From contig NZ_FXWG01000004.1 in NCBI RefSeq assembly GCF_900177715.1, positions 1-64,000 on the forward strand: DNA of 64,000 bases, in the 5' to 3' direction. The notes beneath the pieces are model-generated. The model was not told the DNA's origin and did no database searches. It saw only the letters and a program-made list of their open reading frames with translations. The DNA comes from Altererythrobacter xiamenensis (lineage in GTDB: Bacteria; Pseudomonadota; Alphaproteobacteria; Sphingomonadales; Sphingomonadaceae). How positions within the stretch are numbered: position 1 is the stretch's first letter; each line of letters opens with the position of its first letter. Made by a program: the position numbers and the translations under genes. Below are positions 24,464 to 32,915 of the stretch, one piece after another.

Positions 24464-24538
24464 GATGTGCCCGAGGGAGCGCGCTGGCAGCGGCTCCTTA
24501 AGTCTTCAGGGCGACCGAATCGCGGCTGCCCGAGGCGG

Positions 24539-25447
24539 TCAGACGAAGAGCCGCTGACGGCCCATCGAATCGGCCAGGAAATCGACAAAGCCATTCGCTT
24601 CGGGACCAAGCGGCGCGTCGCCGATGGGTCCGGCATAAATCGGCTGCAGCCCGCCATGCCATTGCGGCAACAGCCGCCACAGCCGGCCCGAAGCGATCTC
24701 TTGATGGACCAGCCAGAGAGGTGCCAGCGCGATCCCGGCATTCTCGAGCACTGCGCTGCGCAGCGCGTCGAGATTGTCGCAGCGCAGCCGTGTCGTGGGT
24801 GAGACCTCGCGATGTTCGGCGCCGCGTTCGAGTCGCCACGGCGCGATCCGCGATCCGGCCGGTGCGGATTCGATTGTCGGCAGGCGCGCGAGATCGTCGA
24901 CCGTCCTGGGTGCGCCATGATCGCGCACGAGCATGGGGCCCGCACACAGCACAAGCGGGACATCACCGAGCTTGCGCCGTTCCCCCAGTCGGGCTGGCAG
25001 TGGTCCAATCTCGATCGCGAGGTCGACCTCGTCGGATTGGGGAAGTGCTGCGTCGCGATCGCGCAGCGTCCGAATCTCGCCATCGAGGTCGGGATGCCGC
25101 GCGAGGAAAGCGCAGAGCGCCGGTGCCACGAGCACATGACCCAGCGCTGCAGGTGCGGCGAGCCGGATGTGCCCGCCCAATGCCTGCGCGCGGGTGCCAA
25201 CGCTGCGTTCGGCTTCGGCGACGAGCCCGATGACTTCGCGTGCCCTGCGGATCAGGCGCTCGCCATCCGGCGTCAGCGCGACCCGGCGTGTCGTGCGCCT
25301 GAACATGCTCGCGCCGAGATGCGTTTCGAGATCGGCGACCTGTCGGCTGACCGCCGACTGGCTCTGCCCGCTCGCCCGCGCAGCCGCTGAAAAGCCGCCG
25401 TGATCGGCCACGAGAACGAAAGCGCGATAGGCGGCCAGCATGTCCAT
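24539..25447 (-). CDS. LysR family transcriptional regulator
   Basis: A 302-residue regulator with an N-terminal winged helix-turn-helix (about residues 1-60: FVLVADHGGFSAAARASGQS, then VSRQVADLETHLGASMFRRT) and a C-terminal periplasmic-binding-protein-like effector domain (about 90-300). The FxRTTRRVALTPDGERL block is the classic LysR linker. No divergent gene shares its upstream region, so its target cannot be deduced. It is followed by the nrdA upstream region on the same strand. Its own upstream 190 bases contain no other gene. Confidence 0.93.
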   Translation of the reverse strand: MDMLAAYRAFVLVADHGGFSAAARASGQSQSAVSRQVADLETHLGASMFRRTTRRVALTPDGERLIRRAREVIGLVAEAERSVGTRAQALGGHIRLAAPAALGHVLVAPALCAFLARHPDLDGEIRTLRDRDAALPQSDEVDLAIEIGPLPARLGERRKLGDVPLVLCAGPMLVRDHGAPRTVDDLARLPTIESAPAGSRIAPWRLERGAEHREVSPTTRLRCDNLDALRSAVLENAGIALAPLWLVHQEIASGRLWRLLPQWHGGLQPIYAGPIGDAPLGPEANGFVDFLADSMGRQRLFV

Positions 25448-25638
25448 ACCTGCCCATTCTATGCAGATTGCGCATTAATAGGAAGCTTATTTGCCCGATT
25501 GAGTATGAATCCATATCAAAGCGACGGATTCACGCCAGCCGAGTGCGTTCTTGATGGGCCTTGCGACTTGCCTCCTTGTGCGCCCTTTGAACCATAGTAG
25601 CCGTGCACGTTCGAGCGCCCCGAAAGGCTCGGTCACGC

Positions 25639-25667
25639 AAAAAGGGCCCCGCCCTCAGGCGAGGCCC
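25639..25667 (-). terminator. Intrinsic terminator of the acidic lipoprotein gene
   Basis: On the minus strand GGGCCTCGCC pairs with GGCGGGGCCC (one mismatch, 4-base loop; 25644-25667) and is followed by TTTTTG (25639-25643 complement). It lies 54 bases after the stop of the lipoprotein gene, a textbook Rho-independent terminator. Confidence 0.88.
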
Positions 25668-25720
25668 TCTTCGAACGAAGGGCGAAAACCGCTTCGTTGA
25701 AATCGGCTGTCCGAAACGGA

Positions 25721-25996
25721 TTATTCCATTTCGTCGGCGCGCTCGTTGATCGCGTCAGCGGCGTCATCGCCAATGTCATCGACCTGCTCGGCCTGGGCGT
25801 TGAGCGCATCCTCGCGAGCATCGGTCGCAGCTTCATCGGCTGCTTCTTCGAGAGCTTCGGCGCGCTCGTTGCCTACGTCCTCGATCGCATCGGCTTGCTC
25901 TTCAAGAGCGTCTCCGCGCTCTTCAACGGCACTATCGGGGCCGCAAGCTGCAAGCAGTGCGAGGGCGGGCAGGGAAATCATTGCAGTAAACTTCAT
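25721..25996 (-). CDS. Acidic coiled-coil lipoprotein
   Basis: A 91-residue precursor with a lipoprotein signal (LLAACGP, Cys at about 18) and a mature helix built of short A/E/D-rich repeats (EERGDALEEQADAIEDVGNE, then RAEALEEAADEAATDAREDA) with few aromatic residues, predicting a long amphipathic coiled coil. The start at 25996 follows AGGAGGAT, one of the strongest ribosome-binding sites here; an in-frame ATG at 26050 is not needed. It is probably an abundant envelope spacer or Lpp-like protein, by analogy only. It is single-gene, with its own strong terminator. Confidence 0.8.
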   Translation of the reverse strand: MKFTAMISLPALALLAACGPDSAVEERGDALEEQADAIEDVGNERAEALEEAADEAATDAREDALNAQAEQVDDIGDDAADAINERADEME

Positions 25997-26095
25997 CAAT
26001 ATCCTCCTGATGTCGTATTTCGCGAGACCAAAGCTGGTCGCGATTCTCATTCTCAGGGAAATCAGCGAAGCTCGGCCCGAATTGTTCCGAAATTC

Positions 26096-26998
26096 TCAGG
26101 AAGCATCTGTTTCCCCGGCACTGCCGGCATGAGCCGCAATCGCATCGGCAATAGGATCGACCAGCTCCATCGGCAAGTCATGACCCCAGCCCTTGAAGGT
26201 CGTGATCCTGGCGCCCGGTATCGCTTCGGCGGTGGCGCGTCCGCCTTCCACCTTGACCAGCGGGTCGTCTTCGCCGTGCAGGACCAGAGTCGGCGCCTTC
26301 ACATTGCGCAGGCGCGCCGTGCGGTCGCCATCGTCGATGATCGCCGCCATCTGACGCACCAGCCCTTCGGGATAGACCGAGCGGCGGACGGTTTCGCGTA
26401 CCCGTTCGCGCTGGCGCTCGGGATCGGCCCTGTAACCGGGGCTGCCGATCGCCTGCTGGACCATGATGCCGTGTTCGACCAGCACGTCCTCTTCCATCGA
26501 GGCCGGGCGCGTCGTCAGCGCCTTCATCGCGTGCTTGTCGGCCTGCGGCAGCTTGGGGTTACCGGTGGTCGAGAAGATCGAGGTCAGCGTGCGGACCTTT
26601 TCGGGGTGGTTCACCGCGACCAGCTGCGCAATCATGCCGCCCATCGAACCGCCGACGATATGCGCACTGTCGATATCGAGCGCATCGAGCACGCCCGCCC
26701 CGTCTGCCGCCATATCCGAAAGCGTGTAGGGAACGCGCGGCGGGAAGCCGAGACGCTTGCGGATCACGTGCCAGGCGACATGGGGCACCCGCTCGCCATC
26801 GAATTTCTGGCTGAGGCCGATGTCGCGATTGTCGTAGCGGATGACGCGAAAACCGCGCCCGGCCAGTGCCTCGACCAGTTCCATCGGCCAGAGCGTCATC
26901 TGCGCGCCGAGCCCCATGATGAGAAGCATCGGGGGATCATCCCGATGCCCGTGTTCGTCATATTCGAATGTGAGTCCGTTCGCCTGGATCTGGGGCAT
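26096..26998 (-). CDS. Alpha/beta hydrolase
   Basis: A 300-residue alpha/beta-hydrolase: oxyanion region PMLLIMGLGAQMTLWP, the nucleophile elbow GGSMGG (Ser near 118), an acid in VLHGEDDPLV, and the catalytic His in FKGWGHDLP. The IGLSQKFDGERVP segment resembles proteobacterial hydrolases that cleave esters or C-C bonds; the substrate is unknown. It is probably cytoplasmic, as no signal peptide is present. It lies upstream of the acidic lipoprotein gene on the same strand, 99 bases apart. Confidence 0.9.
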   Translation of the reverse strand: MPQIQANGLTFEYDEHGHRDDPPMLLIMGLGAQMTLWPMELVEALAGRGFRVIRYDNRDIGLSQKFDGERVPHVAWHVIRKRLGFPPRVPYTLSDMAADGAGVLDALDIDSAHIVGGSMGGMIAQLVAVNHPEKVRTLTSIFSTTGNPKLPQADKHAMKALTTRPASMEEDVLVEHGIMVQQAIGSPGYRADPERQRERVRETVRRSVYPEGLVRQMAAIIDDGDRTARLRNVKAPTLVLHGEDDPLVKVEGGRATAEAIPGARITTFKGWGHDLPMELVDPIADAIAAHAGSAGETDAS

Positions 26999-27136
26999 GC
27001 TTGCCGCGCCCTTTCGTTTCTCGTGTTGCCTCCCGGGTCAGGTCGATCGACCGGACCCCGCCTATCGCTATAGGGCAAGAGAGCAATCCGGGAAACGGGG
27101 GACACGGCAAGTCACGCCCCCAGAAAGGACGCCGCG

Positions 27137-27634
27137 CTAGCCGCCCAGCGTCACGACGCTCTCTTCCGCTCCGCTGCTGGCCATGCGGGCGCTTTCCATC
27201 TGCTCGAGCTTCCTGGCGAGCGCTTCATGTTCGGGCGCGTCGGGCGCGAAGATGATGTTCGCCTGGAAGGTCTGGTCCCTGAGGTTCTGGACCGGCGCAT
27301 CGTCGAGCCTTGCGATCCAGCGCACGGCGCGGGTCGCGACCCGGTCGGTCGGCGCATGGCCCGAGCTGCGATAGAGCGAAACGTTTTCGGCCTTGCCATC
27401 GGCACCCACGGTGAAGCGGACCTGGACGATGCCGCTTTTCGGCCGCGTGTTGGAGAAACGCTCGGACTGGATCAGCCCGCGATTGAGCGAACGCGTCACG
27501 TCCTGCGACCATTCTTCCATCGCGGCCTGCGACTGGACGACGATGCCCTCGTCGCCGGCGATGGCAGGAGTGGTTGCGGTGAAGGCGCCCAGCGCAAGGG
27601 CCGAAGCGAATGCAGTCTTGGTAAGAGTATTCAT
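27137..27634 (-). CDS. Small secreted TonB-C-terminal-domain protein
   Basis: A 165-residue precursor with a signal peptide (ATTPAIA, about residue 26) and a C-terminal TonB-like domain: SGIVQVRFTVGADGKAENVS, YRSSGHAPTDRVATRAV. Unlike true TonB it has no N-terminal membrane anchor or long proline linker, so it is likely periplasmic and may contact TonB-dependent receptors or have been co-opted. The ATG at 27634 follows GGAGGATGA. An 11-base G tract (C on the coding strand) lies 17 bases before the start, next to the ribosome-binding site. Confidence 0.85.
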   Translation of the reverse strand: MNTLTKTAFASALALGAFTATTPAIAGDEGIVVQSQAAMEEWSQDVTRSLNRGLIQSERFSNTRPKSGIVQVRFTVGADGKAENVSLYRSSGHAPTDRVATRAVRWIARLDDAPVQNLRDQTFQANIIFAPDAPEHEALARKLEQMESARMASSGAEESVVTLGG

Positions 27635-27650
27635 GTGATCATCCTCCATT

Positions 27651-27661
27651 GGGGGGGGGGG
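27651..27661. repeat. 11-base homopolymer next to the TonB-domain gene start
   Basis: A run of 11 G (27651-27661; C on the coding strand) lies directly upstream of AATGGAGGATG, the ribosome-binding region of the TonB-domain gene. Such tracts change length by slippage and can alter promoter or leader spacing. Confidence 0.9.
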
Positions 27662-27923
27662 TGGGATGACCGGCCAGTGCGACCAGCGTTGCCGAGCACC
27701 AGTCCCAAATACTCGTGCGGCGGCTGTCGTGGTCGATCGAGAGGCGGACCCTGGAACAATGGGGTCGCATTGGGGGATGGGCCCGCCTCCTGATGCTGTT
27801 TTCGCGGAAGGTGCCCGCGATCTCAACGAAACCTCTGCGAACGGCGCTTCCACTCGGCATGCGGCATGGGGAGCCGACGAACGGGTGACTGGCTCCGATA
27901 AGTGGGAGCGGCGCGCGGTCCGG

Positions 27924-29510
27924 CTAGGGCACCAGTACCGTGTCTTCGGCCACCGGCAACGTCTCGGGATAGTCGAGCGTGTAATGCAGCCCGCGGCTTT
28001 CCTTCCTGCGCAGTGCCGATTTCACGATCAGCTCTGCCGCCTGCAGCAGGTTCCTGAGCTCGATGAGATCGGTCGTGACGACGAAGCTGCCGTAATAATC
28101 CTCGACCTCTTCCTGCAGCAGCCGGATCCGGTTGGCGGCGCGCTCCAGCCGCTTCGTGGTGCGCACGATGCCGACATAGTTCCACATGAAGCGGCGGATC
28201 TCGGTCCAGTTCTGCTTGATGACGACCTGCTCGTCCGAATCCGAAACGCGGCTTTCGTCCCATTCCTTGATCGGTGGCGGTTCGTCGAGCTGGTCCCAGC
28301 AGGCCAGCACATCCTTCGCCGCTGCTTCACCGAACACGAAACATTCGAGCAGCGAGTTGGACGCGAGGCGGTTGGCGCCGTGCAGCCCGCTCTCGGTGCA
28401 TTCGCCCGCGGCCCACAATCCGGGCAGGTCGGTGCGCGCGTCGAGCCCGATCATGACCCCGCCGCAGGTATAGTGCTGCGCCGGGACCACCGGGATCGGT
28501 CCCTTGGTCATATCGATGCCGAGCCCCATCAGCTTTTCATGGATCGTGGGGAAGTGCTCCTTCACGAACTCGGGAGGCTGGTGGCTGATATCGAGATGGA
28601 CGTAATCGAGCCCGTAGCGCTTGATCTGGTCGTCATTGGCGCGCGCAACGATATCGCGCGGGGCCAGCTCCATCCGCTCCGGATCGTATTTCTCCATGTA
28701 GCGCTCACCCGTCTGCGGGTTGAACAGCCGCCCGCCCTCGCCGCGCACCGCCTCTGTAATGAGGAAGTTCTTGACGTCGAGATTGTAGAGGCAGGTCGGG
28801 TGGAACTGCATCATTTCCATGTTGGAGACACGGCAGCCCGCGCGCCAGGCCATGGCGATCCCGTCCCCCGTCGCGCCGCGCGGTGCAGTAGAAAAGAGAT
28901 AGCAGCGCCCGGCACCGCCCGCCGCGAGCACGGTGGCGCGAGCGACATGCCGTTCGACGCGCCCGGTCGCTTCGTCGAGCGCATAGGCGCCCCACACGCG
29001 GCCCTCGCCCGAATATTGTTCGCCATGACGGCCGGTGATGAAGTCTATGCAGGTGCGGCCCGGCAACATGGTAATGTTGGGGTTGGCGTCTGCCGCCTTG
29101 AGCAATGCCTCCTGCACTGCCCAGCCGGTCGCATCGTTGACATGCACGATCCGCCGGTGGCTGTGGCCGCCTTCTCGCGTGAGGTGAAGGTCGCCGCCCT
29201 CGCGGTTGAACGGCACCCCCAACTCGCACAGCCTGTCGATCGAAGCCGGCGCATTCTCGATCACGAATTCGACCGTCTTGCGATCGTTGAGACCGGCGCC
29301 AGCGATCATCGTATCGCGGATGTGGTTTTCGAAAGTGTCGCCTGTATCAAGCACGGCGGCAATCCCGCCCTGCGCCCAGGCGGTCGAGCCGCCGGTGAGC
29401 GATCCCTTGGCCAGGACCAGCACCTTCTTGCTTTGGGCCAGCGCGAGCGCAGCGGTCAGGCCCGCAGCGCCAGAGCCGATCACCAGCACGTCATATGTTT
29501 CGCCGCTCAT
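27924..29510 (-). CDS. nadB: L-aspartate oxidase
   Basis: A 528-residue FAD flavoprotein making iminoaspartate from L-aspartate in NAD synthesis. The N-terminal dinucleotide fold reads YDVLVIGSGAAGLTAALA, followed by STAWAQGGIAAV, HSHRRIVHVNDATGWAVQEA and a C-terminal helical domain (YVGIVRTTKRLERAANRI). The His and Arg residues of the fumarate-reductase-like active site occur in AQHYTCGGV and AAGECTESGLHGANRLAS. GAGGCGAGC lies before the ATG. nadA and nadC are not in this window. Confidence 0.96.
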   Translation of the reverse strand: MSGETYDVLVIGSGAAGLTAALALAQSKKVLVLAKGSLTGGSTAWAQGGIAAVLDTGDTFENHIRDTMIAGAGLNDRKTVEFVIENAPASIDRLCELGVPFNREGGDLHLTREGGHSHRRIVHVNDATGWAVQEALLKAADANPNITMLPGRTCIDFITGRHGEQYSGEGRVWGAYALDEATGRVERHVARATVLAAGGAGRCYLFSTAPRGATGDGIAMAWRAGCRVSNMEMMQFHPTCLYNLDVKNFLITEAVRGEGGRLFNPQTGERYMEKYDPERMELAPRDIVARANDDQIKRYGLDYVHLDISHQPPEFVKEHFPTIHEKLMGLGIDMTKGPIPVVPAQHYTCGGVMIGLDARTDLPGLWAAGECTESGLHGANRLASNSLLECFVFGEAAAKDVLACWDQLDEPPPIKEWDESRVSDSDEQVVIKQNWTEIRRFMWNYVGIVRTTKRLERAANRIRLLQEEVEDYYGSFVVTTDLIELRNLLQAAELIVKSALRRKESRGLHYTLDYPETLPVAEDTVLVP

Positions 29511-29688
29511 GCTCGCCTCATGGCGTGTGCCAGCCTATCGGGCAAGCGAATTGGGGCCTTTGGTCGGCCGCCCGATCCCGGCCCCTCCTGCCCCGCAATC
29601 CGGCCCAAACCGCTGCAATGACCGGGTTTTAATGTGACAGTCCTTGTGCGTCGGTCCAGCCTCGCAGTCCTCAAAGGGGGCACATCAC

Positions 29689-29880
29689 ATGATCGGCTTG
29701 CTCCGATGCACGTTCAACAGTCACAGCCCGGAGCATTACCGGGTGAGCTGGAATGGCGAGCATTATTGCGGGACGTGCAACCGCTGCGGTCGTCCGATCC
29801 GCCGCGAGGCACGGGGCCAGTGGCGCCTCCAGGAGAACCCGTCTCGGGTCGCACAATGCGAGCGGGATGCGAGGTTGTAG
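29689..29880 (+). CDS. Small CxxC zinc-ribbon protein (first of two)
   Basis: A 63-residue protein: MIGLLRCTFNSHSPEHYRV..., then HYCGTCNRCGRPIRRE. The CGTCNRC cluster and an earlier Cys suit a small zinc ribbon. The start follows AAAGGGGGC (8-10 bases). The neighbouring gene at 30110 encodes a protein of nearly the same length and layout (Cys near residue 8, H-S, then a CxxC followed by P), suggesting paralogues. Function unknown; likely cytoplasmic. Confidence 0.65.
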   Translation: MIGLLRCTFNSHSPEHYRVSWNGEHYCGTCNRCGRPIRREARGQWRLQENPSRVAQCERDARL

Positions 29881-30109
29881 ATCCGCCCCTCTTCCCGAGG
29901 GCGGTATCCTGAAGGCTTGCGCCCGAACACACGCAGGCCTGCCGCGCATCCCGTGAGCTGACCGCTCACTTTCCCGACATGGTTAACGCTATGTGGCAAG
30001 CAGGGAACGCCTCAACGAAATGACCGTGGGTACGGGCCCCGGGCGCGCTACACGCGAAGCCACAGGGGATTCGGGTCAAAAAAATCGGGGGCGCAAGGGT
30101 ACGCATTTC

Positions 30110-30298
30110 ATGAAATTCCGTGTTCTCGCCTGCGCGTTCGGGCGACACTCGGTCGACAAGACCAATCTTCGCAAGACGGGCGGCATGCACGTCGGGCGCT
30201 GCCGCTGCTGCCATACGCCTATGGAAGAAGTCGAACCCCATCGCTGGGGTGTGCTTCGCGTGCGGGGTGCCGGGCTGGAGCGACGCGGGGTCATCTAG
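30110..30298 (+). CDS. Small CxxC zinc-ribbon protein (second of two)
   Basis: A 62-residue protein: MKFRVLACAFGRHSVDKTNL, then GGMHVGRCRCCHTPMEEVEP and a basic tail. The CRCC cluster plus Cys8 and His residues suggest zinc binding. AAGGG precedes the ATG. It shares layout with the product of the gene 230 bases upstream. The MKxRxxACxFGxHxxD...G..VGxCxxC pattern recurs as small conserved proteins in Erythrobacteraceae as far as I recall. It converges with the methyltransferase gene. Confidence 0.6.
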   Translation: MKFRVLACAFGRHSVDKTNLRKTGGMHVGRCRCCHTPMEEVEPHRWGVLRVRGAGLERRGVI

Positions 30299-30322
30299 GC
30301 CGCGCTGCTACGACAAAAGCAA

Positions 30323-31057
30323 TCAGAGGCGCGCTGTCACGAGCCGGTAGCCGGCATCGTATTGCGTGAGGGATAGCACCTCGCCATAGCGCGCCTCCCA
30401 CTCTCCGCCTGTCAGATCGGCTTCAAGCCGCGCAAGGCCATCCTCGAGACCGTCGAGTTTCCAGAAGGACGAGCTACCCTTGCGGATGCGCGGGTCGAGA
30501 TAGGCCTGCGGGCGGCGCCAATAGGCATAGAGAAACCCGTCGCTGCAATCATGCGGGACGGGAATGGGTTCGACGTCGACATCGCCGAGATGCTTTGCAT
30601 AAGCCTCCATCGGCGGCATTTGCGCCTCATCGAGTTCGGCCAGCGCGGGGAGATAATCGAGCAACCACGCATTGCGGCAGGCCGGATCGAAGGTGAGGAT
30701 GACTATCCGGTCGCGCGCGACGCGGCGCATCTCCGCAAGCCCTGCACCCGGATCGGGCCAGTGGTGCACCGTCAGCACCGCCATCGCCGCATCGAAACTG
30801 CCGTCGCCGAAGGGCAGAGCATCGGCCGTGCCCTGCACGGCTGGCGAGGCGTCGGGCGCGCGCTGCGCAATCATTTCGGCAGAGGGTTCGAGCGCGGTCA
30901 CATTTCTGTCCGCCGGTTCGTAGGAGCCGGTGCCCGCGCCCACGTTCAGCACGCTTTTGGCATCGCCCAGCGCCGCTTCGATCCGCGCCGCAATGCGCGC
31001 GTCCGGTCGTCGCAGATTGGCGTAATCGAGGCCGATCGTGTCGTATAGCGCCGACAC
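30323..31057 (-). CDS. Class I SAM-dependent methyltransferase
   Basis: A 244-residue methyltransferase: motif I SVLNVGAGTGSYEP, motif II TALEPSAEMIAQ, and ADALPFGDGSFDAAMAVLTV as the DxxPF motif before VHHWPD. The start is a GTG 7 bases after the stop of the ABC ATPase gene, so the two are probably one operon. The resemblance is to the UbiE/Methyltransf_11 group; the substrate is unknown. No quinone genes are nearby. Confidence 0.88.
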   Translation of the reverse strand: MSALYDTIGLDYANLRRPDARIAARIEAALGDAKSVLNVGAGTGSYEPADRNVTALEPSAEMIAQRAPDASPAVQGTADALPFGDGSFDAAMAVLTVHHWPDPGAGLAEMRRVARDRIVILTFDPACRNAWLLDYLPALAELDEAQMPPMEAYAKHLGDVDVEPIPVPHDCSDGFLYAYWRRPQAYLDPRIRKGSSSFWKLDGLEDGLARLEADLTGGEWEARYGEVLSLTQYDAGYRLVTARL

Positions 31058-31064
31058 GGCACGC

Positions 31065-32003
31065 TCAGCCGGAGCCGGTCAGCTGGACGAAGACATCCTC
31101 GAGATCGGGCTCGCGCGTCGTAACGTCCTCGATCTTGTAGCCGTGCTGCTGGACGATCGAAAGCACCTGCCCCGCGCTCGCCTTGTCGCGGTCATAGGTG
31201 ATCTCGAGCACGCGCGGCTCGGTCACTTCGGACTTGGTGAAGGTCTCTTCCATGACCGGCCCGGCGAGATCCTTGTCGACCGAAACCCGCACGATCTTCT
31301 CGCGCGCCATCCCGACCAGCTCGCGCGTCGGCTTGTCGGCAATGCACTCGCCGTGGTTGATGATGGCGATACGGTCGCACAATTCCTCGGCTTCCTCGAG
31401 GTAATGCGTGGTGAGGACGATCGTGACACCCTCCTTGTTGAGATCGGTGACCAGTTCCCACAGCTGCCGGCGCAATTCGACATCGACGCCCGCGGTGGGC
31501 TCATCGAGCACCAGGATTGGCGGCGAGTGGACCATCGCCTTGGCCACCAGCAGCCGGCGCTTCATCCCGCCCGACAGCGTGCGGGCATAGGCATCGCGCT
31601 TGTCCGCAAGATGGACCGCGGCGAGCAATTCCTCGCTGCGCCGCAAATGCTTGGCGATGCCGTAGAAACCGCCCTGGTTCTCGAGAACTTCGAACGGCGT
31701 GAAGAACGGATCGAAGACGATTTCCTGCGGCACGATGCCGATCGCTCTACTGGCATTGCGGCGCTGGCGATCGATGTCGAAGCCCCAGATTTCCGCGCTG
31801 CCGCTGGTCTTGGTGACCAGCCCTGCGAGAATATTGATCAGCGTCGACTTGCCCGCGCCATTCGGGCCGAGCAGGCCGAAGATCTGGCCCTGCGGTACGT
31901 CGAAACTCACACCGTTCAAGGCGAGCTTGCCCTCGCTCTCCCCCTTGGGTGGCGCATAGCGCTTTACCAGGTCACGGATGGAGATGGCGGGCTGGTTCGT
32001 CAT
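31065..32003 (-). CDS. ABC transporter ATP-binding protein (ABC-2/CcmA type), permease not adjacent
   Basis: A 312-residue ATPase: Walker A GPNGAGKST, Q-loop IVPQEIVFD, the signature LSGGMKRRLLVAKAM, Walker B ILVLDEPTAGVD, and switch His in TTHYLEEA. The C-terminal 90 residues (EVTEPRVLEITYDRDKASAG onward) are the extra domain of ABC-2 exporters. The expected membrane partner is not upstream (a convergent-free 119-base gap then a plus-strand gene) or downstream (methyltransferase), so the exporter may be encoded elsewhere. The substrate is unknown. Confidence 0.92.
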   Translation of the reverse strand: MTNQPAISIRDLVKRYAPPKGESEGKLALNGVSFDVPQGQIFGLLGPNGAGKSTLINILAGLVTKTSGSAEIWGFDIDRQRRNASRAIGIVPQEIVFDPFFTPFEVLENQGGFYGIAKHLRRSEELLAAVHLADKRDAYARTLSGGMKRRLLVAKAMVHSPPILVLDEPTAGVDVELRRQLWELVTDLNKEGVTIVLTTHYLEEAEELCDRIAIINHGECIADKPTRELVGMAREKIVRVSVDKDLAGPVMEETFTKSEVTEPRVLEITYDRDKASAGQVLSIVQQHGYKIEDVTTREPDLEDVFVQLTGSG

Positions 32004-32122
32004 GGGCCAAGCCTCTAGAGCGCATCACCCCCGCAGGTAAAGCGCTCACTTGCTCAGTTCGCGCTCTCAGCGCCATCAGGAAGCGTTGCGAATCCCGCGA
32101 AGCGCGGCTATCGGCACTTCCC

Positions 32123-32383
32123 ATGAACATCCCGCCGCCCGAAACGATCCTGGTCGATACGCGCCGCGTCAGCTGTGACGGCGCCAGCAACATTCGCGGG
32201 GGCGAGAGCTTCCGCCCATCGGCGCTCGGCCATCCGCGCATCTATCTCGAAATCGACGAGCACGGCTATGTCGATTGCGGCTATTGCGACCGGCGCTTCG
32301 TATTGAAGGGCGGACCGGCCGACGGGGTCGACCAGTCAACCCTGCAGGACATTTCCGAAGGCGCGGACCCGGGACATCGTTGA
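32123..32383 (+). CDS. Zinc-finger (CHCC type) domain protein
   Basis: An 86-residue protein with VSCDGASNIRGGESFRPSAL, then GHPRIYLEIDEHGYVDCGYC and DRRFVLKGGP. The Cys-His-Cys-Cys arrangement (Cys18, His35 region, CGYC) matches the zf-CHCC family, related to the zinc subunit of complex I (NDUFS6). In alphaproteobacteria such proteins are a supernumerary complex I subunit or stand alone. The start at 32123 is the first ATG that keeps the domain without an unsupported leader. It is divergent from the ABC ATPase. Confidence 0.85.
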   Translation: MNIPPPETILVDTRRVSCDGASNIRGGESFRPSALGHPRIYLEIDEHGYVDCGYCDRRFVLKGGPADGVDQSTLQDISEGADPGHR

Positions 32384-32464
32384 TTTCTGCGTAAGCGCTG
32401 AAGCGTGCTCATTGCCGGTTCAGGTGTGTCTGTTAGTCTCCGCCAACGCAAAGGAGACCTCGTC

Positions 32465-32878
32465 ATGCGCATGATCGCAAAATTCGCCGGACTCGCAGCA
32501 ACCGCTTTCGCCCTGACCGCCATGCCCGCAGCCCACGCCGGCACCAAGGAGGAGGGCGAGGAAAAGCTCGCCAAGCTGCTCGAAGGCCGTGAGGCTGGCG
32601 AGCCCCGGACCTGTATCCCGCAACGCGGCAGCGACCGCATGCGCGTGATCGACAAGACCGCCATCGTTTATGGCCGCGGCGACACGATTTACGTCCAGCG
32701 CACGAGCGACCCCGAACAGATCGACGATAGCGACGTGCTGGTCGTGCGCCGCTTCGGCGGATCGCAGCTGTGCCGGCTCGACAACGTAACGACCGTCGAT
32801 CGCTACAGCGGCTTTTTCAGCGGCTTCCACATTTTCGAGGAATTCGTTCCCTATACCCGCGTCGACCAGGACGGTTGA
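32465..32878 (+). CDS. Secreted small protein, function unknown
   Basis: A 137-residue precursor with a signal peptide (MPAAHA, about residue 25). The mature part starts GTKEEGEEKLAKLLEGREAG, has two cysteines (RTCIPQRGSD and SQLCRLDNV) likely paired in a disulfide, and DTIYVQRTSDPEQIDDSDVL. This layout (CI..., IVY..., LCRL...) is a common hypothetical periplasmic family of Sphingomonadales. AAGGAG lies 9 bases before the ATG. It is downstream of the zinc-finger gene (81 bases). Confidence 0.78.
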   Translation: MRMIAKFAGLAATAFALTAMPAAHAGTKEEGEEKLAKLLEGREAGEPRTCIPQRGSDRMRVIDKTAIVYGRGDTIYVQRTSDPEQIDDSDVLVVRRFGGSQLCRLDNVTTVDRYSGFFSGFHIFEEFVPYTRVDQDG

Positions 32879-32915
32879 TCGGGCGCGTGATCAGGCGGGC
32901 CGGAGCGCGCGCAAA

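Larger units (their letters stand above)
24049..24521. promoter_or_regulatory. Gene-free nrdA upstream region dense in GANTC sites
   Basis: The 557 bases between nrdA and the lysR-type gene (23982-24538) hold no credible gene. GANTC occurs nine times: 24049, 24153, 24240, 24251, 24379, 24427, 24436, 24457 and 24517 (5 bases each). About two would be expected by chance in this length. GANTC is the CcrM methylation site; clustering at a dNTP-synthesis promoter fits cell-cycle control. An AT-rich patch lies at 24376-24404. Confidence 0.5.

Noticed and set aside
27666..29621. 651-codon plus-strand open frame opposite nadB
   Set aside because: Shadow of nadB; no recognisable domain.
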